DNA of 64,000 bases from Gemmatimonadaceae bacterium (lineage in GTDB: Bacteria > Gemmatimonadota > Gemmatimonadetes > Gemmatimonadales > Gemmatimonadaceae), in contig JADZCT010000033.1 in the NCBI GenBank assembly GCA_020851455.1, forward strand, positions 124,001 to 188,000, read 5' to 3'. Shown here in pieces: positions 9,333 through 18,011 of this stretch; positions within the stretch are counted from its first letter, which is position 1; every line of letters starts with the position of its first letter. Both the position numbers and the translations under genes were made by a program. The notes under the pieces were generated by a model that searched no databases, was not told the origin of the DNA, and worked only from the letters and a program-made list of their open reading frames with translations.

Positions 9333-9504
9333 GCGGAGCGGTTGATGCACCTGAGTTCACAACAGGCCCGGGGCGGCCGGCGCGGATGCGTGAGCGTTCG
9401 CGCCGGCTGCCCCCGGCAGCTGGTCGCCGTTCGAGGCCGGCCTCGCCCGGCGCTGGCAGCCGTTGGACCGCGGACTCTACGTCGAACCTGTGGATGGTGC
9501 CCCG

Positions 9505-9876
9505 ATGCGCGCACTGATCGTTGACGACTCGCGGGCCGTCCGTGCCATGATTGGCCGGATAGTACGCGAACTGGGCTTCTCGGTTGTGGAGGCAGGCAAC
9601 GGAGCCGAGGCGCTTGCCAGGCTGGCCGAAAGCGGCACGGCGGATGTGGCGCTGGTGGACTGGAACATGCCCGAGATGAACGGGGTCGAGTTCGTCGTCG
9701 CGGCGCGCGCGGTGCCTGCGTACGCGTCCATGCGCATCGTGATGGTGACCTCCGAGAGCGAGATGGGGCGCGTAGCGTCCGCGCTGGACGCCGGCGCCAA
9801 CGAGTACCTGATGAAGCCGTTCGATGCCGAAGCGCTCCGGGAGAAGCTGGCGCTCGTGGGCGTCGGGGCGGCCTGA
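9505..9876 (+). CDS. cheY: CheY-type single-domain response regulator
   Basis: Receiver-only protein of 123 residues from the ATG at 9505; a GTG at 9463 would add 14 residues. It has D7/D8, phospho-acceptor D52 in VDWNMPEMNG, the conserved Thr in MVTSES and Lys in YLMKPF. There is no output domain, as expected for the CheY that binds FliM. It lies 130 bp after the MCP gene and 3 bp before cheB, with CheX and a CheZ-like protein downstream as candidate phosphatases. Confidence 0.9.
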   Translation: MRALIVDDSRAVRAMIGRIVRELGFSVVEAGNGAEALARLAESGTADVALVDWNMPEMNGVEFVVAARAVPAYASMRIVMVTSESEMGRVASALDAGANEYLMKPFDAEALREKLALVGVGAA

Positions 9877-9879
9877 ACC

Positions 9880-11028
9880 GTGCCGCGGATCCGCGTCCTG
9901 GTGGTTGACGATGCTGTCGTGGTGCGGCGCGTCGTGACCGGTGCGCTGGCGGAAGACCCTGACATCGAGGTGGTGGGCGCCGCGGCGAACGGACGCATAG
10001 CGCTTGCCAAGATCGAGCAGGTGAACCCCGATGTCGTGACGATGGACATTGAGATGCCGGAGATGTCGGGGCTCGAGGCGCTGCGTGAACTGCGCAAGAC
10101 GCACCCGGCGCTCCCGGTGATCATGTTCAGCACGCTCACCGAGCGTGGCGCAACCGCAACGCTCGAAGCGCTGGCCCTCGGCGCCAGCGACTATGTCACG
10201 AAGCCGGCGAACGTCGGGAGCGTCGCCGCGGCGCAGCAGCGCATCCGGGAGGATCTGATCCCGAAGATGAAGGCGTTGTGCGCGCGCAAGCTCCTCCTGG
10301 TGTCGCGCGCCGTAGGCGGTCCCGCCGCCGCGGGAATGCGCCCGACGCCAACCGGCCAGCCACGCATACAGCCGGCAGCACGCAGCGGACTCGCGCCTCA
10401 GCGTGTTGACGTGGTTGCGATCGGCGTGTCCACCGGCGGGCCGAACGCGCTCTCGACATTGCTGTCCGGCCTGCCCGGGAATCTGCCGGTCCCGATCGTG
10501 ATCGTGCAGCATATGCCACCGCTGTTCACCAGGCTTCTTGCCGACCGCCTGCGCCAGTCGTCGCGGCTGGATGTTCGCGAAGGCGTGAACGGCGGCGCTC
10601 TGGCTCCGGGCAGGGTATGGATCGCGCCGGGCGATCATCATATGACCGTGCGGCTCAGCGGTGGTGGGGTGCGGCTGGCGCTGAACCAGGAGCCACCGGA
10701 AAACTCCTGCCGCCCAGCGGTTGACCCGCTCTTCCGATCCGTTGGCGCGACATACGGGGCGAACGCGCTTGGCGTCATCCTCACCGGGATGGGCAAGGAT
10801 GGATTGCGGGGCTGCGAGGAGTTCGTGGAGCGTGGCGCCGCCGTGATTGCGCAGGACGAGGCCACGTCGGTGGTGTGGGGGATGCCCGGATTCGTCGCAA
10901 ACGCGGGCCTGGCTGACCGTGTGCTGCCGTTGCATGAGATCGCCGGCGAGATCGCGCGGCGTACGTTGGCGGGGCGTGGCGGCAACGCCGCGGTCGAGCC
11001 CGTTGCGGCGGGAACCACTGCCCGATGA
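9880..11028 (+). CDS. cheB: Chemoreceptor methylesterase CheB
   Basis: Receptor glutamate methylesterase and deamidase, 382 residues, GTG start. An N-terminal receiver domain (D10/D11, phospho-acceptor D56 in MDIEMPEMSG) is followed by a linker and the catalytic domain. The catalytic Ser is in IGVSTGGP, His in VIVQHMPP and Asp in ILTGMGKDG. It overlaps cheR by 4 bp, so methylation and demethylation enzymes are made together. CheA would activate it by phosphorylation. Confidence 0.96.
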   Translation: MPRIRVLVVDDAVVVRRVVTGALAEDPDIEVVGAAANGRIALAKIEQVNPDVVTMDIEMPEMSGLEALRELRKTHPALPVIMFSTLTERGATATLEALALGASDYVTKPANVGSVAAAQQRIREDLIPKMKALCARKLLLVSRAVGGPAAAGMRPTPTGQPRIQPAARSGLAPQRVDVVAIGVSTGGPNALSTLLSGLPGNLPVPIVIVQHMPPLFTRLLADRLRQSSRLDVREGVNGGALAPGRVWIAPGDHHMTVRLSGGGVRLALNQEPPENSCRPAVDPLFRSVGATYGANALGVILTGMGKDGLRGCEEFVERGAAVIAQDEATSVVWGMPGFVANAGLADRVLPLHEIAGEIARRTLAGRGGNAAVEPVAAGTTAR

Positions 11029-11873
11029 CGACGACAACGCCCATCGCCGACGCGGACTTCGACTTCGTGCGGGCCATCGTCCGCGCAGACTCGGCAATTG
11101 CGCTCGAGGCAGGGAAGGAGTACCTCGTCGAGTCGCGGCTGCTGACCCTGGCGCGGAGCCAGGGGCTCGATTCGGTGGGTGCGCTCGTTGCGCAGCTCCG
11201 GCAGCGGCCTGCCAGCGACCTGAGGTACAAGGTTGTCGAGGCAATGACAACCAACGAGACGTCGTTCTTTCGCGACATTACTCCGTTCGACGCGCTTCGC
11301 ACGCACATCATCCCCGATCTGCTCGTTCGCCGGGCGCAGTGCCAGCAGATCCGCATCTGGTGCGGCGCGGCCTCGACGGGCCAGGAACCGTACAGCCTTG
11401 CGATGCTCCTGCGCGAGCACTTTCCCGCGCTGAGTTCGTGGAAAGTGCAGATCACCGCGACCGACATCTCGCGGGAAGTGCTCGAGAAGGCAAGGGCTGG
11501 TCGCTACGGCCAACTGGAGGTCAACCGCGGACTCCCCGCGCCGCTCCTCCTGAAGTATTTCGAGCGTGACGGAGTGCATTGGCAGATCAAGCCGGTGCTG
11601 AAGAGCATGGTGTCGTTTCGCGAGATGAACCTTGTCGGGCCGTGGATGATCGGGGAAGCCGATATTGTGCTGCTGCGAAACGTCCTCATCTACTTCGAAG
11701 TGGACGTCAAGCGCCAGATCCTCGGGAACATCAGGCGCGTAATGCGGCCCGACGGCTACCTGCTGCTCGGCAGCGCGGAGTCCACGATGAACATTGACGA
11801 CAACTACAAGCGGGTGCCGGTGGGCCGGGCCAATGCATATCAGGCCGCGGCGGCACAGGAGCGGGCAGCATGA
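11025..11873 (+). CDS. cheR: Chemotaxis methyltransferase CheR
   Basis: SAM-dependent methyltransferase that methylates receptor glutamates, 282 residues. The N-terminal helical CheR domain contains TTNETSFFRD. The Rossmann domain has IRIWCGAASTGQEPYSLAM for SAM binding and later NVLIYFE, YLLLGSAES. The length and block order are canonical. It overlaps cheB upstream and cheX downstream by 4 bp each. Confidence 0.96.
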   Translation: MTTTTPIADADFDFVRAIVRADSAIALEAGKEYLVESRLLTLARSQGLDSVGALVAQLRQRPASDLRYKVVEAMTTNETSFFRDITPFDALRTHIIPDLLVRRAQCQQIRIWCGAASTGQEPYSLAMLLREHFPALSSWKVQITATDISREVLEKARAGRYGQLEVNRGLPAPLLLKYFERDGVHWQIKPVLKSMVSFREMNLVGPWMIGEADIVLLRNVLIYFEVDVKRQILGNIRRVMRPDGYLLLGSAESTMNIDDNYKRVPVGRANAYQAAAAQERAA

Positions 11874-12322
11874 CCGACCTGCAGAGCGCGATCACCCCGA
11901 CGATTGCCGACATCTGGGAGTCGGTGCTTGGCCTCGCGGTGGCGCAGGTGGACGACGCCGTAGAGCCCGGGTTTGCCGCCGTCGCCGGTTGTGTGCACCT
12001 GACCTCGGATCCGCCAGCGGCAATCGTTATAGAGTGCGACGAGCCATTCGCGCGGCTCATCGCATCGCGCATGTTCGGCGCACCCGAAGATTCGCTCGCC
12101 GACGCCGATGTATACGATGCGATCGGCGAGATGGCGAACATGGCGGCCGGGAACCTCAAGGCGGCGCTGGCCATCTCCGCGAACGTCTCGCTGCCGATCG
12201 TGACCCACGGCACGGGTATCGCGACGCGCCTGCCGAATGGCAACTGCGCTGCGCAGCAAGGGTTCCGCTGCGGCGAGGCGAAGTTCACGGTGCGTGTGTT
12301 AGAGGGCCCGGCGTCTGCATGA
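11870..12322 (+). CDS. cheX: CheX-like CheY-P phosphatase
   Basis: Predicted phosphatase that removes phosphate from CheY-P, 150 residues, matching CheX in size and pattern. The family signature, acidic-hydrophobic-Gly-Glu-x-x-Asn, is present as DAIGEMANMAAGNLK; Glu and Asn are the catalytic pair in CheX/CheC. The C-terminal SLPIVTHGTG also fits. It overlaps cheR by 4 bp. A second, unrelated candidate phosphatase (CheZ-like) lies at 18 kb. Confidence 0.8.
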   Translation: MTDLQSAITPTIADIWESVLGLAVAQVDDAVEPGFAAVAGCVHLTSDPPAAIVIECDEPFARLIASRMFGAPEDSLADADVYDAIGEMANMAAGNLKAALAISANVSLPIVTHGTGIATRLPNGNCAAQQGFRCGEAKFTVRVLEGPASA

Positions 12323-12465
12323 TCCCGATACGCACACGGCAGGTCGTGCGGCTAATGCCGCGCCGCGCCGCGGACGACAATCAAGTACGCATGGGGCAGC
12401 GTGTGTCGTGACGACGGCACCGGGGTGCGTCGTTGCGGCTCACGGATTCATCGGGAGGGGACGCG

Positions 12466-12987
12466 ATGGGCCGCCACAGGAGTGACGGAACCCAACCCGC
12501 GCTGCGGCTCGTGGGCGGTGGGCTGGGTGGGCCGGACGGTACGCCGCCGTCGCCCACCCGCAAGAGGTGCGCGCTGGTGGTGGACGACGAGCGTCAGGTG
12601 ATGGTGGTCATCTGCCGGATCGTCGAGAGCATGGGCTGGGCCGCGGCGGGGTTTCGCGATCCCCGCCTTGCGCTCGCCTCGCTGGAGCGCAATCCTGGCG
12701 CGTACGACATCATCCTTACCGACCTGCGGCTCGGTGACGGAAACGGCCTCGATGTGGCGGCTGGGGCAGTGCGACTGTGCCCGGCCATGCCCGTTGTGCT
12801 GCTGTCTGGCGCGCCGCTTCCGGCTACCGCCTGGGAGGTAGCCGCGGACGCGGGCGTCCGGATGGTCATCTACAAGCCCTTTCGCATCCATGAGGTGATG
12901 GATGCCGTCCGGAGCCTCGCCGGAGGCGGCGAGGATCGGCCGCCGTCAGGAGCGAACGTTGCCGTCGTCGGTTCGCGGAAGCAGTGA
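12466..12987 (+). CDS. Single-domain response regulator
   Basis: A receiver domain (about residues 35-150) inside a 173-residue protein, starting at the ATG at 12466 behind GGGAGGGG. An upstream in-frame start at 12433 is less likely. It has VVDDE, phospho-acceptor Asp in ILTDLRLGDGNG and Lys in IYKPF. There is no DNA-binding output domain; the N- and C-terminal tails are low complexity. It lies directly upstream of a hybrid kinase and is probably its partner. Confidence 0.8.
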   Translation: MGRHRSDGTQPALRLVGGGLGGPDGTPPSPTRKRCALVVDDERQVMVVICRIVESMGWAAAGFRDPRLALASLERNPGAYDIILTDLRLGDGNGLDVAAGAVRLCPAMPVVLLSGAPLPATAWEVAADAGVRMVIYKPFRIHEVMDAVRSLAGGGEDRPPSGANVAVVGSRKQ

Positions 12988-12991
12988 CGCC

Positions 12992-14263
12992 GTGGCGCAC
13001 GGGTTGACACTCACCGGCGCTGTACGCCACCAGGCCGCGACTGACGCGGCTGGCGTGGCGACCCCGGACGATGGCATCCGCGACGCGGCGCGGCTGCAGC
13101 ACCGGATCGGCGAACTCGAGCGCCAGCTGCAGCAGAGCCAGCGGCTCGAGATACTCGGCCGGCTGGCCGGCGGCGTAGCGCACGACTTCAACAACCTCCT
13201 CACGATCATCACCGGCCATGTCGAGTTGCTGGCGCTCGCGCCATCGCTGCCGCCCGACGTGCGGGACGCACTCGAGCAGGTGCGCGAGGCCGCCGGAAGG
13301 GCGGCTCAGCTCACGGGCCAGCTCCTCGCGTTCAGCAGGCAGAGCGCCGCCGAGTCGGAGTCCGTGGATGTGAACCGCCTCGTGCGCAGCGAGAGCAGCA
13401 TGCTGCGGAGGGTCGTTGACGAAGACATCCACATCCATACGCACCTCGAAGATGAACTGCCCGAGGTGCGCTGCGATGGCGGCCGGTTGGCGCAGGTGAT
13501 AATGAACCTCGTGCTCAATGCGCGCGATGCCATGCCGTCGGGCGGCACGCTCTCCGTTTCCACTGCAGTCGTAACGGTGCGGCAGGACGACGCGAGGCAT
13601 CCGGGCGTGTTGCAGCCAGGCGAGTACGTCCTCCTGACCGTTGGCGACACCGGCGTCGGGATGTCCGAAGAGGAGAGAGCGCGCGCCTTCGAGCCGTTCT
13701 TCACGACCAAGGGCGAGGGTCGCGGAACGGGGCTTGGCATGGCGACCGTTCAGGCAATCGTGAGGGAAAGCGACGGATACATCACCCTCGCGAGCGCCGT
13801 TGGCGCTGGCACGACGGTGCTCGTCTATCTCCCGGTCGGGGAGCGACACGACCGGGCGGTGGGGGCAGGCGAGGAGCCGCAAGAAGCCGCGGGCCGCGGC
13901 GAGACCGTGCTGCTCGTCGAGGACGACGCCGCCGTGCGCGCGTTCGTGGGCGCCATCCTTACGGATCACGGGTATAGCGTGATTGCCGCCGCGGACGGGG
14001 CGGAGGCGTTCGGTCAGCTCGACTCTGCGCTCGCCCGGGTGGACCTGGTGGTGACCGATGTCGTCATGCCCCACAGGAGCGGTCGCGCCGTCGTCGCGCA
14101 CGCGCAGCGGCTGAACCCGCGCGTACGTGCGCTGTACGTCAGCGGGCACACGGAAGACGCAATCGTGCGTCAGGGAATCCTGCGCGACGACGTGGTGCTG
14201 CTGCAGAAGCCGTTTTCTCCGTCAACCCTGCTGCGCGCGGTGCGCGAGGCGTTGGGCCCGTGA
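12992..14263 (+). CDS. Hybrid sensor histidine kinase with C-terminal receiver
   Basis: Two-component kinase of about 423 residues from the GTG at 12992; an ORF start at 12902 overlaps the previous gene and looks less natural. The N-terminus is short and has no membrane segment, so it is probably cytoplasmic. The H-box is GVAHDFNNLLTIITGH, the N-box NLVLNARDAM, the G1 box DTGVGM, the F-box FEPFFTTK and the G2 box GTGLGM. A receiver domain (VEDDAA, VVTDVVMPHRSG, LQKPFSP) occupies the last 120 residues. The following caspase-like gene overlaps its stop as TGATG, tying that gene to this signalling operon. Confidence 0.87.
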   Translation: MAHGLTLTGAVRHQAATDAAGVATPDDGIRDAARLQHRIGELERQLQQSQRLEILGRLAGGVAHDFNNLLTIITGHVELLALAPSLPPDVRDALEQVREAAGRAAQLTGQLLAFSRQSAAESESVDVNRLVRSESSMLRRVVDEDIHIHTHLEDELPEVRCDGGRLAQVIMNLVLNARDAMPSGGTLSVSTAVVTVRQDDARHPGVLQPGEYVLLTVGDTGVGMSEEERARAFEPFFTTKGEGRGTGLGMATVQAIVRESDGYITLASAVGAGTTVLVYLPVGERHDRAVGAGEEPQEAAGRGETVLLVEDDAAVRAFVGAILTDHGYSVIAAADGAEAFGQLDSALARVDLVVTDVVMPHRSGRAVVAHAQRLNPRVRALYVSGHTEDAIVRQGILRDDVVLLQKPFSPSTLLRAVREALGP

Positions 14264-16422
14264 TGCGCGCGGGGCCGGCCGTGATACGCCGCGAGGGCAG
14301 GGCCTGGCTCTCCATCGCACTGACGCTGGCCGGGCTCTGCGGCGCACGGTCCGATGTTCGCGCCCAACGTTCGCCGGGCCAGCAGCGGGGTCGCGATGCT
14401 CCCGGATGGACACTGGGCTCGACAGCCGAAGAGGTGCGCCGTGCCGAAGGGGAAGCGGACCGGGTGGACCTGCTCGCTTCGCTCGGATACCAGGCCTGGC
14501 ACTACGGCCAGGCGTGGGTGCGCATCGCGCTTTCAGGCGATACCGTCATCGGGTGGTGGAATCCCGGTGCGCGTCTCGCTGTGTACCTGCGGCCGGGGGC
14601 CGACACGGGCGTCGGCATCGGCGTTGCGCGCGCGTCCACACTGAGTGACGTCGTGCGGCTGCGCGGCACGCCGGACGGTTACACGCCGGACCGTCTGCGT
14701 GGCGCCATAGTCCTGCGCTACGGGGTGACGTCGCTCGTGATTGACGCGGCGACCCGCAGAGTCGTTGGACCGGATGCTCCGGAGGGCGGTGCGAGCGAAG
14801 GTGTTGGGCTGACGGGTGAAGCGCGTTCGAAGGACCCGCCGCGCGGGCCCGCAACGCTGAGGGCGCAGGCCACGCTTGCAACCGCGGGCCGTGACGGCCG
14901 GGTGGATGCCGACGGATCCATGGCCCTCGACATCACCGTCTCCAATGGCGGCCCGGCCACGGCGCGGATGCTGGCGCTGAGCGTGAAGGGCGCTGGCGCC
15001 GCGATCCAGCCGGATGGCGCATGGCCATCGCTCGACTCCCTTGCCGCCGGCGCGGCGTACACGTTCCGTCTTGCGCTCATGGTGAGCGACGTTCCGCGCG
15101 ACACCGTCCTCGACATCGCCATCGCCATCAGCGAAGCCGGGCGATTCGATCTGGACCCGCCGCTTCGGGTGCGCGTGCCGCTGCGGCCAGCGCTACCGCC
15201 CCGTCTGGTCCTGAAGGAAGTGGCGGTCGAGGGTCGTCCCGGCGAGAGCCGGATCGAGCCGCGCCAGGTGGTGGACATTGCGGTTCGTATCGAGAACGCA
15301 GGGGAAGGGCAGGCGCGCGACGTGAGGGCGATCGTCGTGCCCGGTGCCGGCATTCACCTTGTGCCGGGCGCGCGCGACGACTCGATCCTGGGCGCGATGG
15401 CTCCGGGCGACGCCCGCGAACTGCGCTTCTCGGCGTTCAGCGATTCCCGCGCGGCCGGGTTCCCCGTCACTGTAATCGTGCGCGAGGCACGCGCACGATT
15501 CGACACCAGCTTCACGCTTCCGCTCGTGCTCGACCGGACGACGCGGTCGCGGGTTGAGCTCCTCCGTCCGCGCGACAGCCCGCTGGATGCACGCCCGACG
15601 GCGCCGGCCCTCGTATCGAGCGTTGACACAGGGGTGCCGCGCGCGGCGCTCCGGCCCGGTACGGTCGCGGTCGTGCTGGGTGTCGAGCAGTATGAGCACG
15701 CGCCGGCCGCGCGCTTCGCGCAACGTGACGCGGCCGTGTTTCGTGAGTACGCGCAGGCTCTGTTCGGCACCGGCGACGACGCGTCACGGCTGTTCTACGG
15801 GGTCAACGAAGAGGTGTCGCTCAGCACGATGCGCAAGCTGTTCGACCCCGGCGGCTGGTTAGCGCGAAGGGCCGATGCGACTACCGACGTCGTGGTGTTC
15901 ATCGCATCGCATGGAACGGTGGACGTCAAGGCGAGGGCGGCGTACCTGCTTCCGAGCGACGCCGACCCGGCGTATCCCGCGCAGACAGGAGTGGCGCTCG
16001 ACTCGCTGCTCGACCGGCTCGGGGCGCTCCCGGCGCGGTCGGTGACCGTCTTCCTCGATGCGTGCTTCAGCGGAACGACGCGCGATGGATCCTCACTGGT
16101 TCCGTGGACCCGTGACGTAAGCGTCAGCATCGAACACCCCGCCCTCAAGTACCCGAACATGGTCGTCCTGGCGGCAGCAGGCGCGGGCGAGACAGCCATG
16201 GAGTGGGCTCAGCAGCGCCATGGCCTCTTCACCTATTGGCTGCTCGACGGCATGCGGGGCGCCGCGGACGCCAACGCCGACGGCATCGTGGACGCTGGCG
16301 AGCTGGGTGACTATGTAGCGCGCCGGGTGCGCACGACTGCCGCGGAGATCGGTCGCGAGCAGTCGCCGCAGCTCATCACGCGCAACCGCCGCATGCCGCT
16401 AGTATGGCTGCCGCCGGGATGA
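14263..16422 (+). CDS. Secreted caspase-family (C14-like) cysteine protease
   Basis: Predicted exported caspase-fold protease of 719 residues from the ATG at 14263. A signal or anchor segment lies near residues 15-35. A unique N-terminal region runs to about 195. Two CARDB/Ig-like beta domains follow (about 200-310 and 315-425). The caspase domain (about 465-715) begins VAVVLGVEQYEH. The His-Cys dyad is in FIASHGTVD (H550) and FLDACFSG (C601). An EF-hand-like loop, DANADGIVDAGEL, lies near 669-681, as in other bacterial caspase-type proteins. It is coupled to the hybrid kinase upstream and to a DUF4384-like gene downstream. The substrate is unknown. Confidence 0.85.
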   Translation: MRAGPAVIRREGRAWLSIALTLAGLCGARSDVRAQRSPGQQRGRDAPGWTLGSTAEEVRRAEGEADRVDLLASLGYQAWHYGQAWVRIALSGDTVIGWWNPGARLAVYLRPGADTGVGIGVARASTLSDVVRLRGTPDGYTPDRLRGAIVLRYGVTSLVIDAATRRVVGPDAPEGGASEGVGLTGEARSKDPPRGPATLRAQATLATAGRDGRVDADGSMALDITVSNGGPATARMLALSVKGAGAAIQPDGAWPSLDSLAAGAAYTFRLALMVSDVPRDTVLDIAIAISEAGRFDLDPPLRVRVPLRPALPPRLVLKEVAVEGRPGESRIEPRQVVDIAVRIENAGEGQARDVRAIVVPGAGIHLVPGARDDSILGAMAPGDARELRFSAFSDSRAAGFPVTVIVREARARFDTSFTLPLVLDRTTRSRVELLRPRDSPLDARPTAPALVSSVDTGVPRAALRPGTVAVVLGVEQYEHAPAARFAQRDAAVFREYAQALFGTGDDASRLFYGVNEEVSLSTMRKLFDPGGWLARRADATTDVVVFIASHGTVDVKARAAYLLPSDADPAYPAQTGVALDSLLDRLGALPARSVTVFLDACFSGTTRDGSSLVPWTRDVSVSIEHPALKYPNMVVLAAAGAGETAMEWAQQRHGLFTYWLLDGMRGAADANADGIVDAGELGDYVARRVRTTAAEIGREQSPQLITRNRRMPLVWLPPG

Positions 16423-17354
16423 CTTGCGTGTTTGGCTGGCTTCCGACGCTTCCTGGCGCGCGGCTCACCTTGGTGGCGTACGCCGTGCTCGGCTGTGCCG
16501 CGGTGGGAGCGCCGGCCGGACAGCGTGCAGCCCCGGCTTCGGCGCCCGTGCCTCCAGGCGACAGCGTGTGGGTAGTGGTGGAGCGCGAGGCCGCGCTGGG
16601 GAGCGATGGCGTCGCCGCTGAGGTCAGCCGAAGCGCGCTGTACGGCGCACTCGCCGACGCGGTCGCGCAAGCGGGCGGCGCCATCGTGCAGAGCAGTTCG
16701 GTAGCGGTACGCAGCGATTCCGGCGGCGGCATCCACGATGCGTACGTGAGGTCGCTTCACGTGGAAGGCCGCGGCATCGCGATCGGGTGGACCGTGCTGT
16801 CGGAGGGATGGAGGGTGCGGCGAACAGCGGGCGGCGCCGGCGTGCCCACGTACGCCATCCGCGTGCGCGTGCTCGTCAGGCGCGAACGCGACGGCCCTGA
16901 CCCCGCGTTCACCGCGTCCCTGCGGCTGTCGTCGCCGACGTGCGTCGTGCGCGGGCCGGCGCTCACAGATGGCGAGGAGATTCAGGTTGCCGTGGCGGCG
17001 AGCGCCGATGCGAAGTGGATCATCCTGAGCATGGCCGACGACTCCGTCAGCATCCTCGCGCCCAATGGCATCGAGCGCGAGGTGGCGAGCGAAGCCGGCG
17101 AGTGGCGGGCCGTCCCGGCCGACTCGTTGCGTGCCATCGGCCTGCGGTTCCGCTGTTCGCTCGATCCATCGCGGAGCGCGAGCCATGAGTCCATCATTGC
17201 CGTGGCAACGCGCGCCCTTGTGGCGCCACCGGTGGCTGGGGAAGGCGCGCGGCGGAAGGTTGGCCTGGAGGAGTTCAACCGGTGGCTTGCGGCGATCCCG
17301 CCCAGGGAGCGGTCGCTGGCCACGGCCAGCCTCGAGGTACGGAAACAGCCATGA
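16419..17354 (+). CDS. DUF4384-like exported protein
   Basis: Protein of 311 residues with a hydrophobic N-terminal signal (about 5-30, Cys-containing, ending near APAGQ). The start is placed at the ATG overlapping the caspase stop by 4 bp. The segment from about 180-215 (DGEEIQVAVAASADAKWIIL...SILAPN) has the DUF4384 pattern: a polar request, an uncharged beta strand, then a phrase ending in a proline-asparagine. The function of DUF4384 is not established. The gene is sandwiched between a caspase and an LPP20-type lipoprotein, which suggests one envelope-associated module. Confidence 0.6.
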   Translation: MTCVFGWLPTLPGARLTLVAYAVLGCAAVGAPAGQRAAPASAPVPPGDSVWVVVEREAALGSDGVAAEVSRSALYGALADAVAQAGGAIVQSSSVAVRSDSGGGIHDAYVRSLHVEGRGIAIGWTVLSEGWRVRRTAGGAGVPTYAIRVRVLVRRERDGPDPAFTASLRLSSPTCVVRGPALTDGEEIQVAVAASADAKWIILSMADDSVSILAPNGIEREVASEAGEWRAVPADSLRAIGLRFRCSLDPSRSASHESIIAVATRALVAPPVAGEGARRKVGLEEFNRWLAAIPPRERSLATASLEVRKQP

Positions 17355-17385
17355 GGGCCGATACTGGGAGTCAGGGGAACTGTCC

Positions 17386-17964
17386 ATGAGACTCCGCTTA
17401 GCCCTTGCAACGACGGTGGCCGCGTGCGTGACGTCGGCCTGTGGCGCCGCGCGCACCGGCGGCCCGGCAGCTGCGAGCCGTGCGCCGCTGCGTGACATGC
17501 CCGGCTGGTATCGTTCGCCGCCGAAGTCCGACGGCGACTGGGTCTTTGCGCCGGCAACGGCAACGTCGAAGGATCTGCAGATGGCCTTCGATCGCGCCGA
17601 GATGGAAGGCCGCCTTGGCATTGCGACGCAGCTCGAGGTCAAGTATGCGGCGCTTACGAGGCGCTTCTCCGAAGAGACGGGGCTTGCCAGCGACGCTGAA
17701 TTGCTCAAGGAGTATGAGCAATCGTACAAGGCGGTCGTTAGCCAGGTGCTCGTCGGCAGCCGCTCGCGCGAGCGCAAACTGGTGCTGGAGGGTAGCGTGT
17801 ACCGCGCGTGGGTGTTGATGGAGATGCCAGTGGGCGAAGCCAGCAGGCAACTCGTCGAACGCATGGCGCAGCAGCAGGCCGCGTACGCGCGCCTGCGCGC
17901 AACCGAGGCCTATAAGGAACTGACGCGGGAAGTGGAGAAGTACGAGGCATCGCGGAAGAAGTGA
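17386..17964 (+). CDS. LPP20-like lipoprotein
   Basis: Small predicted lipoprotein, 192 residues from the ATG at 17386. The N-terminus MRLRLALATTVAACVTSACG has a plausible signal and lipobox Cys at about 19. The mature part begins PGWYRSPPKSDGDWVFAPAT, the usual opening of LPP20-type domains, then AxAxAxxxLA-like helices and a long C-terminal coiled coil. The FlgP proteins of Vibrio and Campylobacter, needed for outer-membrane flagellar structures, are LPP20-type, so a motility role is possible. A longer upstream reading frame exists but lacks a signal and overlaps the previous gene. Confidence 0.7.
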   Translation: MRLRLALATTVAACVTSACGAARTGGPAAASRAPLRDMPGWYRSPPKSDGDWVFAPATATSKDLQMAFDRAEMEGRLGIATQLEVKYAALTRRFSEETGLASDAELLKEYEQSYKAVVSQVLVGSRSRERKLVLEGSVYRAWVLMEMPVGEASRQLVERMAQQQAAYARLRATEAYKELTREVEKYEASRKK

Positions 17965-18011
17965 CGAACGCGTGCGGGCGGCATCGCACACAATTGCATC
18001 CACGTGGAGGA

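Noticed and set aside
9226-11250. 674-residue open frame on the minus strand opposite cheY, cheB and part of cheR
   Set aside because: It is an antisense shadow of three strongly supported chemotaxis genes; the product is His/Arg-rich with no domain, as expected from high-GC third-position bias.
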